The notes: generated from the letters alone by a model not told the origin. A stretch of DNA of 64,000 nt from Alishewanella agri BL06 (GCF_000272005.1 NZ_AKKU01000021.1:27570-91569), one strand, 5' to 3'; counted from the first letter of the stretch, positions 47,509 through 57,296 are shown. Translations and numbers: made by a program.

Positions 47509-49076
47509 TGGCTAAGCAGTCACCGCAACATCTGGACGCCAGTCAATTTACCGCCGATCAGCAATTTAGCGCCGATGTAGTCATCATTGGTAGCGGCGCC
47601 GGTGGCGGTATTGCCGCGGAGTTACTGGCTAAGGCCGGTTTGCAGGTATTGTTACTGGAAGAGGGCGCCTACTATGATCGCGATGATTTTGTCATGGAAG
47701 AGCGCTGGGCCTATCCGCAGCTGTATCAGGAAGCAGCGGGGCGTAAAACCCGCGATCAGGCGATTGGTATTCTGCAGGGCCGCACTGTAGGTGGCTCAAC
47801 CACCGTGAATTGGACAACCTCAATCCGCACCCCTCAGCCAACACTCAGCTACTGGCAAACGGAGTTTGGCCTCGACTTTAGCGGTGACAATAGGTTAAGT
47901 CCTTATTTTGCTTTGGCTGAGCAGCGGTTAAATATCCACCGCTGGCCGGTGCCGCCCAATGCAAACAATGCCAAATTACAGCAAGGTTGCGAGCGTCTGG
48001 GATGGGAATATACGGTGATCGACCGTAATGTCAACGGCTGCGCCAACCTTGGCTATTGCGGCATGGGCTGCCCGATCAATGCCAAGCAATCGATGTTAGT
48101 CAGTACCATTCCCAGTGCGTTGACGCAGGGCGCCCGGCTGATCTCGCGGCTTTCGGTGCGGCAGCTACACTGGCAGGGCAATCAGGTGCAAAGTCTTACT
48201 GCGGTGCCGGTCGATCGCTTTTTCCATCCGCGCGCTGAAATACAGGTCCGTATTCAGGCCAAACACTTTATTGTCGCCGCCGGCGCCATCGGCTCGCCGG
48301 CGTTACTGTTACGCTCCAAAGTACCGGATCCTTCAGGCCGTCTGGGTAAACATACCTATTTGCATCCGACAGTGATCTCCGGCGCGGTCTTTAATGAGGA
48401 CATTAACGGCCATGCCGGTGCGCCGCAAAGTATCTATTCCGATCAATTTGTCTGGCCCAGCGACGGGCAGGCGGGTTACAAGCTGGAAGTGCCCCCGCTG
48501 CACCCGGTACTGATGGCAACCAAGCTGACTGGCCAGGCTCAGGCCCATGCTGCCTTGATGCAGCAGTTCAATCAGTTACAAGTTACTATCGCTTTACTGC
48601 GCGATGGCTTTCATCCACAAAGTCAGGGCGGCAGTGTTAGCCTGGATGCGCAGCAGCAACCGCTGCTGGATTATCCGATCAGTGACTATTTATGGCAGGG
48701 TATGCGTCGTGCGCTGTTATCGATGGCTGAGCTACAATTTGCTGCTGGTGCCAAAGCGGTATTGCCCATTCATCATCAGGCGCAGCAATACCAAAGCTGG
48801 GCCGAGGCAAAAAGCGCGATCGCCCAGCTAGCAATGCGTCCGTTATTACAAACGGTGGTGTCGGCTCATGTGATGGGGGGCTGTAATATGGCGGCTAATG
48901 AGCGGCTGGGCGTAGTGAATGCCGATGGTCAGCATTATCAACTGCAAAACCTGTCGATTTTTGATGGCTCGGTATTGCCAACCAGCCTGGGGGCTAACCC
49001 GCAGCTGACGATCTACGCTTTAGTGTGGCGCAATACTGAACGGCTGATTAGTCGTTTACGACACGGCTCCCGTTAA
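47508..49076 (+). CDS. GMC-family oxidoreductase (FAD-dependent alcohol/sugar dehydrogenase type)
   Basis: A 522-residue flavoprotein. FAD-binding GxGxxG segment VVIIGSGAGGGIAAELLAKA with EEG acidic strand, GMC segment LQGRTVGGSTTVNWTT, a cysteine-rich segment GCANLGYCGMGCP, and the C-terminal SAHVMGGCNM and TSLGANPQLTIYAL with the catalytic His/Asn region. No own Tat leader is visible, so export would rely on the preceding Tat protein. Electron acceptor unknown; no cytochrome gene follows. Substrate unknown. Confidence 0.88.
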   Translation: MAKQSPQHLDASQFTADQQFSADVVIIGSGAGGGIAAELLAKAGLQVLLLEEGAYYDRDDFVMEERWAYPQLYQEAAGRKTRDQAIGILQGRTVGGSTTVNWTTSIRTPQPTLSYWQTEFGLDFSGDNRLSPYFALAEQRLNIHRWPVPPNANNAKLQQGCERLGWEYTVIDRNVNGCANLGYCGMGCPINAKQSMLVSTIPSALTQGARLISRLSVRQLHWQGNQVQSLTAVPVDRFFHPRAEIQVRIQAKHFIVAAGAIGSPALLLRSKVPDPSGRLGKHTYLHPTVISGAVFNEDINGHAGAPQSIYSDQFVWPSDGQAGYKLEVPPLHPVLMATKLTGQAQAHAALMQQFNQLQVTIALLRDGFHPQSQGGSVSLDAQQQPLLDYPISDYLWQGMRRALLSMAELQFAAGAKAVLPIHHQAQQYQSWAEAKSAIAQLAMRPLLQTVVSAHVMGGCNMAANERLGVVNADGQHYQLQNLSIFDGSVLPTSLGANPQLTIYALVWRNTERLISRLRHGSR

Positions 49077-49173
49077 CAATTTTTCTTTGGCTTAGGTAGT
49101 TAAAGCTGGATTCTACTAGTAAAAATGGACTATTGTTAAGTTCTGACACTTCTTAAATTGTAAAAATACAGTC

Positions 49174-50484
49174 ATGCCAGCTTCGTTATGCCACGCTTTA
49201 GGCGAATACATAGATGTGTTACTGGATGCAGTTTGTGCTGTGGATCGCGATGGGCATTTTCAGTTTTTAAGCTCAGGTGCAGAGCGGATCTTTGGTTACC
49301 CGGCCAGTGAGATGCTTGGCCGGAGTATGCTGGACTTTATCCATCCGGATGACATTCCTAAGACGCTGGCCGCGGCGCAGGCCATCAATACCGGGCAAAT
49401 CAAGACCGATTTCGAAAACCGCTACCTACGCAAAGATGGCCAGATTGTACATTTGCTATGGTCAGCACGCTGGTCGGCAGATAAGCAGCAGCGGGTCGCC
49501 GTGGCGCGTGATATTACCAGGTTAAAATTGGCGGAGAGCCGCCAGCATGCGCTCTATGCTATTTCCGAGGCGGCTTTTGCTGCCGAGAATTTGCAGGATC
49601 TATACCGGCAGCTGTTGCAAATTGTACAGCAGTTAATGCCGATCCAGGCCTGTGTCATTGCCCGCCGCACGGTTGCCGGCAGTATCAATTTAGCTTATCA
49701 GTATCTACCTGAGGGGGATACGCAGAGTGCTGCGGAAGCAACCGAGCTTTGTAATCAGCTGTTGCAGGACAGGGGACCAGCCTCATTGCCGCTGATCCGT
49801 AAACGTGCAGACCATAATTTATGGTTGGGGGTGCGGCTGATCTCGCACACCAACGTGCTAGGCGCTATGGTGATCTTAGTTTCAGCACAAACTGCCGTAT
49901 CACATCATGCGGATGCCGATTTACTGGATTTCGTGGCACAGCATATGGCGGTAGCGATTGAGCGGAAAGAGTTGCTGGCGCGGCTGCAACATTCCGCATT
50001 GTATGATGAGCTAACCGGCTTACCCAAGCGGGAGCTGTTTTACGATCGTTGCCGGCAAGCCATGGCACAGGCACAGCGGCATCAGTGTCAGTTGGCCATT
50101 TGTTATCTCGATCTGGACGGTTTTAAACCGGTGAATGATCAGTTCGGTCATAGCGTTGGTGATGATTTATTACAACAGGTTGCGCAACGCTTAATCCAGA
50201 ATGTACGTCAGGCCGACACTGTCGCGCGCTTTGGTGGCGATGAGTTTGTGATTTTGTTGAGTGAAGTTGACTCGGCAGAGCAGGCCGCCGTAGCGGCGGA
50301 AAAGATCCGTCAGAGTTTTAGCACCTCCTTTCAATTACCGTCGCACAGCCTGACGATCACGGCAAGTATCGGTGTGGTATGTGCTGCAGCGGCGACACTA
50401 AACACAGAGCCGTTACTTGCAATGGCCGATCAGGCGATGTATCGCGCCAAGCAGCTCGGTGGTAACCGCTGTATTCAGGGCTAA
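49174..50484 (+). CDS. Soluble PAS-GAF-GGDEF diguanylate cyclase
   Basis: A 436-residue protein without membrane helices. PAS domain (about 8-120, FGYPASEMLGRSMLDFIHPDD), a GAF domain (about 130-265), and GGDEF domain (about 275-436) with the active site RFGGDEFVILL and an RxxD inhibitory site (RQAD) five residues before it, which predicts product feedback. It should make c-di-GMP in response to a cytoplasmic signal. Single gene; its end overlaps the convergent CLCA_X gene by four bases. No strong RBS is seen at the ATG, so the start is less certain. Confidence 0.93.
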   Translation: MPASLCHALGEYIDVLLDAVCAVDRDGHFQFLSSGAERIFGYPASEMLGRSMLDFIHPDDIPKTLAAAQAINTGQIKTDFENRYLRKDGQIVHLLWSARWSADKQQRVAVARDITRLKLAESRQHALYAISEAAFAAENLQDLYRQLLQIVQQLMPIQACVIARRTVAGSINLAYQYLPEGDTQSAAEATELCNQLLQDRGPASLPLIRKRADHNLWLGVRLISHTNVLGAMVILVSAQTAVSHHADADLLDFVAQHMAVAIERKELLARLQHSALYDELTGLPKRELFYDRCRQAMAQAQRHQCQLAICYLDLDGFKPVNDQFGHSVGDDLLQQVAQRLIQNVRQADTVARFGGDEFVILLSEVDSAEQAAVAAEKIRQSFSTSFQLPSHSLTITASIGVVCAAAATLNTEPLLAMADQAMYRAKQLGGNRCIQG

Positions 50485-51269
50485 ACGGTTTGTAGTTGTT
50501 GCCCTAATAGACGGAAATAACCCAGCCATAATTGTCCGAGCTCAGCGGTTAATTGCGGTTCAGGGTAAACCCCTGCGCGGGCAGCAGCAGTTTGCTGGGT
50601 GCCCGCTACCAGAAAACTATTTTTCAGTGACTGGCTCTGTAATACTTTCTCGAATGCTCTGGCCGTCATCTCTTCCGGCAAGCTGAAATAAAGTCGCGCT
50701 GCGGCTTGGTCCAGACTTCGGCAATGCTGAAAAAAGTCGCTGACATCACAACCATCATCACTAACAAAGAGTTTTGTAAAAGCCTGGTCTAACAAAGCAT
50801 TGAGGGGATGCGCTTTTATTGGCTGCTGTGTTAGCCAGGTGCGGCTGGCAAATTGACCGGTGCTAACCTCGCCCTGAAACATTTTCTGCGCAATATAATG
50901 ATCAAAAGCATGCATCCACTCGTGAGCCAGGCTGCCGCCGCCGGCATTTTTGGCCAGCGCCAGGATCCGCCCTTTGGGTTGATAAAATGCGCAAACTCCG
51001 GGTTGGCCACCAATACCAAAAGTTAACGCCAGATTACCGCGCAGTGAAATCACCTCGGCCGGGACTTGCAGCAATTGTTGCAAATCGGCAAAGGCATCAA
51101 AGAATAAATTAGCCGCTTGTTGTTGTTCTGCTGCGGTCACCCAGCGACCAATATGAATGCTGTTAAAGCCAAAAATCGTTACCAAATCGGCAAAGCTGAC
51201 GTCGGCACCACTGCGATGCGGTGGACCATTTCGATAGTATTGGCGTGGGGGGCGGGAAGTGTGCTGCAT
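50481..51269 (-). CDS. CLCA_X family zincin-like protein
   Basis: A 262-residue protein with zincin motif LAHEWMHAFDHYI (His116, Glu117, His120) preceded by AFYQPKGRILALAKNAGGGS. This is the signature of the CLCA_X family, seen also as a domain in large phage-encoded polyvalent proteins. No signal peptide; likely cytoplasmic metallopeptidase. Substrate unknown. It converges on the diguanylate cyclase. Confidence 0.8.
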   Translation of the reverse strand: MQHTSRPPRQYYRNGPPHRSGADVSFADLVTIFGFNSIHIGRWVTAAEQQQAANLFFDAFADLQQLLQVPAEVISLRGNLALTFGIGGQPGVCAFYQPKGRILALAKNAGGGSLAHEWMHAFDHYIAQKMFQGEVSTGQFASRTWLTQQPIKAHPLNALLDQAFTKLFVSDDGCDVSDFFQHCRSLDQAAARLYFSLPEEMTARAFEKVLQSQSLKNSFLVAGTQQTAAARAGVYPEPQLTAELGQLWLGYFRLLGQQLQTV

Positions 51270-51304
51270 GCCGCTATAATAGCGAGAGCTTTCAGCTTAG
51301 GGCA

Positions 51305-51348
51305 ACAAAAAAGCGGGCCACCATGCTCGGAGTAACACAGCAGCCCGC
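51305..51348 (-). terminator. Terminator of the CBS-domain gene
   Basis: On the minus strand GCGGGC (51343-51348) pairs with GCCCGC (51313-51318) across a 24-base loop, followed by six or seven T (the A run 51307-51312 on the plus strand). Confidence 0.6.
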
Positions 51349-51360
51349 AGACCTGAAAGG

Positions 51361-51921
51361 TTAAGCGGTTAAACTATCGAAGATCCGCAAAAAAGTCGGT
51401 TGCTGGCGGATAGCTAACGGCATATGTAAGCGCCGTGCCAGCTCCTGCGCATGGATCACGCCACGGATCTGATGGTTATCGCGGTCCACCACCAGACAAA
51501 AGGCCTCGCCATTCGATTGCAGGGTATTGACCACGTCGGCGATGGTGCAGTTTTGTAGTTGCTGATAAGCCAGCGCCTTGATGCGCTCACGTGGCCGCAT
51601 CAGATCCCGTACCTTGATTTCATCACGGCTATTACCCTGAATAACCTGCCGCAATAATGCCTGTTCAGACAGTTGCTCGATATGGATTAGACCGAGCATC
51701 CGCTCGTCGGCATCGACTACCAGTTTTAACTGACAGTGTTCCAGCTGCATCATTTGCAGCGCCTGCGTGGCCGAGGTATTGCCCTCGATCATCGTTGGCT
51801 GGTTATGTTTGAAGTCACTTAACACGCTTAGCGCCGGTGAATTCAGCGAGGTTTCGGTAAAATCGGTTGGTTGGATTAATTGATCAACAGCATCTAAATT
51901 AAATAATGATAAAGTTTTCAT
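51361..51921 (-). CDS. CBS-domain pair protein
   Basis: A 186-residue soluble protein with two CBS motifs (about 45-110, with MIEGNTSATQALQMMQ and RMLGLIHIEQL; about 110-175, with CTIADVVNTLQSNGEAFCLVVD and QIRGVIHAQELARRL). CBS pairs bind adenine nucleotides and regulate partners. There is no attached effector domain and the partner is unknown. Has its own terminator. Confidence 0.85.
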   Translation of the reverse strand: MKTLSLFNLDAVDQLIQPTDFTETSLNSPALSVLSDFKHNQPTMIEGNTSATQALQMMQLEHCQLKLVVDADERMLGLIHIEQLSEQALLRQVIQGNSRDEIKVRDLMRPRERIKALAYQQLQNCTIADVVNTLQSNGEAFCLVVDRDNHQIRGVIHAQELARRLHMPLAIRQQPTFLRIFDSLTA

Positions 51922-51997
51922 AATAGCTTCTCACACTAATAGGCACGCAGAGGCCGCGCCGGAATTAACAAATAAAACGAGCTGATGTTAAGTGCGA

Positions 51998-52309
51998 TTA
52001 AACTACGGGTGGTGCGCGGGCGCTATCCGGGCTGCTACGATGTGATAACCAGGGAGTTTGATACAGCGAGTTAAGAGTAGGTAGCAGACTTTGGCCAGGC
52101 ACTTTTACAGTTGCGTTCAGGCTGTCGGGTTCATCTGGCTCCTGCTCATTACTGCTCTTGCTTTGACCCAGATGACTACTTTCAGCATGTAATGCCTGAT
52201 AAGGACTATCAGCTAACGGCGATAATCTGCTGTCATGGGTAATACCTGCGTCTGTTGTCACCAACAGGCTCAGATAAAACACCGCGATAAACAGATTAAA
52301 CCAACGCAT
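51998..52309 (-). CDS. Predicted exported protein, unknown
   Basis: A 103-residue protein with a likely signal peptide (MRWFNLFIAVFYLSLLVTTDA). The mature part is Ser/Pro/Asp-rich and without recognisable motif. 76 bases upstream of the CBS gene on the same strand. I do not recognise the family; it is the least certain gene of the region. Confidence 0.45.
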   Translation of the reverse strand: MRWFNLFIAVFYLSLLVTTDAGITHDSRLSPLADSPYQALHAESSHLGQSKSSNEQEPDEPDSLNATVKVPGQSLLPTLNSLYQTPWLSHRSSPDSARAPPVV

Positions 52310-52423
52310 AGTCTATACGACGACCCTTTTACTACTACTAAAGTGATAATGGCCAGTTTTGCAGCAATTAACAAGAGGGCGAATAAAAAATATTTACCGC
52401 CCTAATTCTTACTTAAATCCGAA

Positions 52424-54049
52424 TCAGGCTGATGCGGTACTTTGCTGCAGTAAATCCAGTGCCAGCGCTTCGGCTACCTTTATGCCGTCAATGCCGGCAG
52501 ATAAAATACCGCCAGCATAACCGGCGCCTTCACCGGCGGGGTAGAGGCCGCGCACGTTCAGGCTCTGGAAATCTTTGCCGCGTTTAATACAAATCGGTGA
52601 TGAGGTGCGGGTTTCCACGCCGGTCAGTAAGCCATCCGCTTTGGCAAAACCTTTAATCTGCTTATCAAAAGCCGGGATGGCTTCGCGGATGGCGGCGATA
52701 GCAAAGTCGGGCAATACCGCAGACAGATCGGTAAGCCGGATCCCCGGCGTGTAAGAGGGCTTAACCTCACCTAACTCGGCAGAGGATTTACCCGCAAGAA
52801 AATCGCCAATCAGCTGTGCCGGTGCATGGTAGTCGGCCCCGCCTAACTCAAAGGCTGCACGTTCCAGTTTACGTTGTAAATCGATACCAGCCAGCGGGTG
52901 GCCCGGATAGTCACGTTCCGGATCAATGCCCACCACTATTGCGCTATTGGCATTACGCTCGTGGCGGGAATACTGACTCATTCCATTGGTGACCACGCCG
53001 CCCTCTTCGGACGCAGCAGCAACTACAGTACCGCCCGGGCACATACAGAAACTGTAGACAGTACGGCCATTCTGACAATGATGCACCAGCTTATAATCGG
53101 CAGCACCGAGAATAGGGTGGCCGGCATTTGGCCCCCAGCGGCATTCATCAATCAGGGATTGTTCATGCTCAATCCGAAAGCCAACCGAAAAGGGTTTGGC
53201 TTCAATATAGACGCCGGCATCGTACAGCATCTGAAAAGTATCGCGGGCACTGTGGCCAACGGCCAGCACCAGATGCCGGCAGGGCAGGTAGTCGCCGTTA
53301 TGCAGCGTCACCCCTTCCAGTTGCTGGTTATTGATATGCAGCTGATCGACCCGGGTACTAAAGCGAATTTCACCACCCAGCTCGGTGATTTTGGCGCGCA
53401 TCTTTTCAATCATCGACACCAATTTAAAAGTACCGATATGCGGCTTACTGACATAGAGTATTTCGTCCGGTGCCCCGGCGGCAACGAACTCGGTCAGCAC
53501 CTTGCGGCCATAGTGTTTCGGATCCTTAACCTGGCTATACAGCTTGCCATCGGAAAAGGTACCGGCGCCGCCTTCGCCATACTGCACATTGGATTCGGTA
53601 TTCAAAGCCTGGCCACGCCAAAAACCAAAGGTATCTTTGGTTCTCTCGCGCACGGCTTTACCGCGCTCTAACACTATAGGTTTTAAGCCCATTTCGGCAA
53701 GGATCAGTGCGGCAAACAAACCACAGGGACCAAAGCCGACCACGACTGGTCTCTCAGCTGCGGCGGCAGGAATTGGCGCGACATATTTATAACGGGTATC
53801 CGGCGCAACCGACACATGCGGATCTTTCTGAAAACGTTTTAGCAGTGCCGCTTCGCCGGCAACGTCCAGATCCAGGGTATAAATCAGTTGAATATCAGAT
53901 TTTTTACGGGCGTCAATGCCACGTTTAAACACGCTGAAATGGTTTAAATCACTGTCGCTGATGCCCAGTTTGGCCAGAATGGCTGCGCGCAATTCAGCCT
54001 GTTCATCCTGATGCTGCAGCGGTAATTTAATTTCGGTTAAACGTAACAT
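52424..54049 (-). CDS. FAD-dependent NAD(P)-type oxidoreductase (COG2509)
   Basis: A 541-residue protein. An N-terminal domain (about 1-90, LRLTEIKLPLQHQ) precedes the FAD-binding VVVGFGPCGLFAALILAEMG, then VLERGKAVRERTKDTF, YGEGGAGTFSDGKLYSQVKD and the C-terminal AGEGAGYAGGILSAGIDG. This is the COG2509 group of uncharacterised FAD-dependent dehydrogenases. Reaction unknown. Upstream of and divergent from fdxA, which suggests but does not show an electron partner. Confidence 0.9.
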   Translation of the reverse strand: MLRLTEIKLPLQHQDEQAELRAAILAKLGISDSDLNHFSVFKRGIDARKKSDIQLIYTLDLDVAGEAALLKRFQKDPHVSVAPDTRYKYVAPIPAAAAERPVVVGFGPCGLFAALILAEMGLKPIVLERGKAVRERTKDTFGFWRGQALNTESNVQYGEGGAGTFSDGKLYSQVKDPKHYGRKVLTEFVAAGAPDEILYVSKPHIGTFKLVSMIEKMRAKITELGGEIRFSTRVDQLHINNQQLEGVTLHNGDYLPCRHLVLAVGHSARDTFQMLYDAGVYIEAKPFSVGFRIEHEQSLIDECRWGPNAGHPILGAADYKLVHHCQNGRTVYSFCMCPGGTVVAAASEEGGVVTNGMSQYSRHERNANSAIVVGIDPERDYPGHPLAGIDLQRKLERAAFELGGADYHAPAQLIGDFLAGKSSAELGEVKPSYTPGIRLTDLSAVLPDFAIAAIREAIPAFDKQIKGFAKADGLLTGVETRTSSPICIKRGKDFQSLNVRGLYPAGEGAGYAGGILSAGIDGIKVAEALALDLLQQSTASA

Positions 54050-54186
54050 AACACTCGAGTCTCAGATTGCGGGCCGGTTTGCCGGTAAAGCCAGTATTTT
54101 ACGCGATCTGACGCCGGCTGTCCGCTTTCCTGTTGTGTTTCACGTTTGCTTCAGTATGATCGCGCAAAATAGCGGAGGAAGTTGCC

Positions 54187-54510
54187 ATGGCCTTTGTAGT
54201 AGGTGAGAACTGTATCAAATGTAAATATACCGATTGTGTGGCGGTATGCCCGGTTGATGCGTTCTTTGAAGGGCCAAATTTTCTGGCTATTGACCCGGTG
54301 ATTTGTATTGATTGTGGTTTATGCGAGCCGGAATGTCCGGCCACGGCGATTTTTCAGGAAGATAAACTGCCGCCAGGTCAGGAAGGCTTTGTCGCGTTAA
54401 ATGCCGAGCTGGTTAAGCTGTGGCCGAACATCCGTGAAGTCAAACCGGCACCCGCCGATGCGGATGCCTGGAATGGTGTGGCCGATAAACTCCAGCATCT
54501 GGAGTATTAG
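54187..54510 (+). CDS. fdxA: 7Fe ferredoxin FdxA
   Basis: A 107-residue ferredoxin with two cluster sites: [16 protein letters not shown] (3Fe-4S region) and [13 protein letters not shown] (4Fe-4S). The C-terminal extension (about 65-107) is typical of Azotobacter-type FdxA. RBS GCGGAGGAAG precedes the ATG. Stands alone, divergent from the COG2509 flavoprotein. Confidence 0.95.
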   Translation: MAFVVGENCIKCKYTDCVAVCPVDAFFEGPNFLAIDPVICIDCGLCEPECPATAIFQEDKLPPGQEGFVALNAELVKLWPNIREVKPAPADADAWNGVADKLQHLEY

Positions 54511-54543
54511 GGCATCTGCCCGACCTGTTAAACCGTCTGGCTA

Positions 54544-54684
54544 TTACTTGGTTTGCTCCTCAGCATTACCGACTTTGTACATAAAATATACGGCGTAGAA
54601 AATGCACAGGCCAATCACAATGGCCAGGCCGGTAAAAGAAATAAAGATCACCGGGTCGTTTAAAAACTCATGCCATAGGTTCAT
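54544..54684 (-). CDS. DUF3149 small membrane protein
   Basis: A 46-residue protein with one membrane helix (about 12-38, FISFTGLAIVIGLCIFYAV) and charged tail (KVGNAEEQTK). The ATG at 54684 has a very strong Shine-Dalgarno sequence AGGAGGGAA upstream. It fits the DUF3149 family, function unknown. The frame extends to 54756 but the RBS fixes the start. Confidence 0.8.
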   Translation of the reverse strand: MNLWHEFLNDPVIFISFTGLAIVIGLCIFYAVYFMYKVGNAEEQTK

Positions 54685-54762
54685 AGGATTTCCCTCCTGA
54701 AGTTGCTTGAGGGAAGTGTAGGCAAGGGCAGTAGGCGCTGATATGACCTGGATCAAAGTTAC

Positions 54763-55275
54763 TCAGCTGGCCGCGGCAAAGCGGGCGGCAGCTTGACGCA
54801 GATCAAATAATGCCCGTTGCAACGCTTCGTTAGTTGCGGCTAACTGCTGGCAGTATAGGCTCAGGTTGTCCGGGTTGCTGGCCGGGGTGAAGCGCAGGTA
54901 GTGACACAGCAGTTGCTGCTCCAGCCGCTCTGCCACCAACTCGGTTTGTAAAAGTCCCTGTTTTAGTTCCGTTTGCTGGTTACTATCCAGCGGCAGTTTA
55001 GGCAGCTCTCGCCGGCACTGGCGTAATACCTGAGTAATATGCTGACTTAACGGCGCCAGTTGCTGTAAGCCCTGCGTCAGACTAGCAGCATCCAGCTGCC
55101 AGCCCAGCTGCTCGGTATAGCTGAGTAGCAGCAGCAGATTAACATTGGCCTGCCAATTGTCCTGTAACTGCAGGCAAAGCGGCTGCACCTGTGGGTAAAA
55201 CGCCAGGCTGACTTGCCAGAAGGCGTCGGCATTAAGCTGCTGTATTGTCATTTGCTGCGCTGTCATCTGCTGCAT
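54763..55275 (-). CDS. TIGR02444 family protein
   Basis: A 170-residue helical protein matching the TIGR02444/DUF2390 group by FWQVSLAFYPQVQPLCLQLQ and DNWQANVNLLLLLSYTEQLG. Function unknown. Lies 14 bases after yheS on the same strand, so likely co-transcribed with it. Start could also be one of two nearby internal ATG codons. Confidence 0.85.
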   Translation of the reverse strand: MQQMTAQQMTIQQLNADAFWQVSLAFYPQVQPLCLQLQDNWQANVNLLLLLSYTEQLGWQLDAASLTQGLQQLAPLSQHITQVLRQCRRELPKLPLDSNQQTELKQGLLQTELVAERLEQQLLCHYLRFTPASNPDNLSLYCQQLAATNEALQRALFDLRQAAARFAAAS

Positions 55276-55289
55276 AGATTGCTTTGTCC

Positions 55290-57200
55290 CTACTGATTTT
55301 GCTGCCAGAAAAGTTGGCTTTGTTGTTCCAGCGCCTCTTGCGCCTCAAACCAGCTTTCTTCTACTTGCGCCAGTTCGCTGCTGGCCTGGGTTTGTTCTGT
55401 CAGCAGTTTAGTTAGCTGGGCTTTGTTAGCGGCTTCGTAGATGGCCGGTTCCGCCAGTTGTTGCTCCAGGCTGGCCAGCTGAGTTTCCAGTTGTTGCTGC
55501 CGCAGCTCCAGCTTGTCAATTTTCTGTTTCAGTGGTCGCAGCAGATTGCGCAGCTCCGCCTCCAAGCGTTTTTGATCTTTGCGCACTGCAGCACTATTGC
55601 TACTGACGGTTTCCGGTGCCGCACTCTGCTGACTTTGCCGGGCATCTTGTTGCAGCCACTGGTAATAGTCCTGCAAGTCACCGTCGAAGGGTGCGACTTT
55701 GCCATTCGCCACTAAATAAAATTCGTCAGTGGTGCTGCTCAGCAAGTGGCGGTCGTGCGATACCACTACTATGGCACCGGCAAAATCCTGTAGCGCCATT
55801 ACTATGGCTTCGCGCATTTCCAGATCCAAATGGTTAGTCGGTTCGTCCAGCAAAAGCAAATTCGGACGCTGATACACCAATAACGCCAGCACCAGGCGAG
55901 CCTTTTCGCCGCCGGAGAAAGGCGCACAGGGTTCCAGCGCTTTGTCGCCGTGAAAACCAAAACCACCAAGAAAATCACGTAGCTTCTGCTCAGGAACCTG
56001 CGGGTCCAGTCGTACCAGATGCTGCAGTGGCGAATCTTGCGGTCTGAGGGTTTCCAGTTGGTGCTGGGCAAAATAACCAAGACTAACGCCACTGGCATAC
56101 CAGAGTTCACCAGCCAGTGGCGGTAGCTCACCACTGAGTAATTTGATTAGTGTGGATTTACCGGCGCCGTTACGCCCGAGTAAGCCGATACGACTACCTG
56201 GCAGCAACTGAAAGTTAATATTGCTTAGAATGGGCTTGCCGCTGTAGCCGGCCTGGACCTGTTCCAGTTTTAACAGTGGGTTGGGTAAGGCCCGTGGCTC
56301 GCGGAAACTGAAGTTAAACGGCGAATCAACGTGCGCCGGTGCCAGTAAGGTCATCCGCTCCAACGCCTTGATCCGGCTCTGTGCCTGCCGGGCTTTGGTG
56401 GCCTGGGCTTTAAAGCGGTCGATAAATTGTTGCAAGTGCGCCACCTGGCGCTGTTGCTTTTCAAAGTTTGCCTGATGTTGTGCCAGTTGTTCTGCGCGCT
56501 GGCGCTCGAACTGGCTGTAATTGCCTTTATACAGCGTCAGACACTGGCGTTCGATATGGACAGTATTGTCGGTTACTGCATCAAGAAAATCCCGATCATG
56601 GCTAATCAGCAGTAAGGTGCCCGGATAGTTACTGAGGTACTTTTCCAGCCAGAGTACCGCATCCAGATCCAGGTGGTTGGTTGGCTCATCGAGCAATAAC
56701 AGCTCGGCTTTTTGCATCAGCGCCCGTGCCAGGTTCATCCGCATCCGCCAGCCACCGGAAAACGACTTCACGGTCTGTTGCTGCATCTCGCCACTAAATC
56801 CCAAACCCGCCAGCAGGGTACCGGCCTTGGCTTCGGCACGGTAGCCATCCAGCGCTTCAATTTGCTGATGTACCGCTGCCAGATCGCTGTCGCTGCATTG
56901 ACTGCGGGCTTTTAGCAGCAATGGGTAAAGTTCAGGCTCGCCTTGTAACACATAATCCAGGGCGGAACAGTCCAGGGCCGGCGTTTCCTGGGCCACTGTT
57001 GCGATCACCCAGGCAGCAGGAATGCTGACATTACCGGCATCGGCATGTAATTTACCTTGCAGCAGCGCAAATAAGCTGGATTTACCACAACCGTTGGCGC
57101 CGACAATTCCCACCTTTTGCCCCGGAAATACGGTAAGATCGGCCCCTGTAAACAGCGCCTGGATACCGCGTCTTAATTCTACCTGCTGAAGCTGGATCAT
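55290..57200 (-). CDS. yheS: ABC-F family ATPase YheS
   Basis: A 636-residue ribosome-associated ABC-F protein without membrane domain. Two ATPase domains: first Walker A GANGCGKSS and signature SGGWRMR, second Walker A GRNGAGKST and signature SGGEKAR, each with LLLDEPTNHLDL. The linker between (PtIM, about 240-310) and a C-terminal coiled coil (about 540-630) match YheS. ABC-F proteins act on the ribosome to modulate translation. Gene pair with TIGR02444 and neighbours yheV, slyX as in E. coli. Confidence 0.95.
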   Translation of the reverse strand: MIQLQQVELRRGIQALFTGADLTVFPGQKVGIVGANGCGKSSLFALLQGKLHADAGNVSIPAAWVIATVAQETPALDCSALDYVLQGEPELYPLLLKARSQCSDSDLAAVHQQIEALDGYRAEAKAGTLLAGLGFSGEMQQQTVKSFSGGWRMRMNLARALMQKAELLLLDEPTNHLDLDAVLWLEKYLSNYPGTLLLISHDRDFLDAVTDNTVHIERQCLTLYKGNYSQFERQRAEQLAQHQANFEKQQRQVAHLQQFIDRFKAQATKARQAQSRIKALERMTLLAPAHVDSPFNFSFREPRALPNPLLKLEQVQAGYSGKPILSNINFQLLPGSRIGLLGRNGAGKSTLIKLLSGELPPLAGELWYASGVSLGYFAQHQLETLRPQDSPLQHLVRLDPQVPEQKLRDFLGGFGFHGDKALEPCAPFSGGEKARLVLALLVYQRPNLLLLDEPTNHLDLEMREAIVMALQDFAGAIVVVSHDRHLLSSTTDEFYLVANGKVAPFDGDLQDYYQWLQQDARQSQQSAAPETVSSNSAAVRKDQKRLEAELRNLLRPLKQKIDKLELRQQQLETQLASLEQQLAEPAIYEAANKAQLTKLLTEQTQASSELAQVEESWFEAQEALEQQSQLFWQQNQ

Positions 57201-57296
57201 GTTTTACCTTGTACCAGTGAACTAAGTGGGCGATTTTACGCTATATCCGGCTGAAACTAAAATTTCGTCCGGCTTTTTGTGCCCGTTGGAGCCTGT

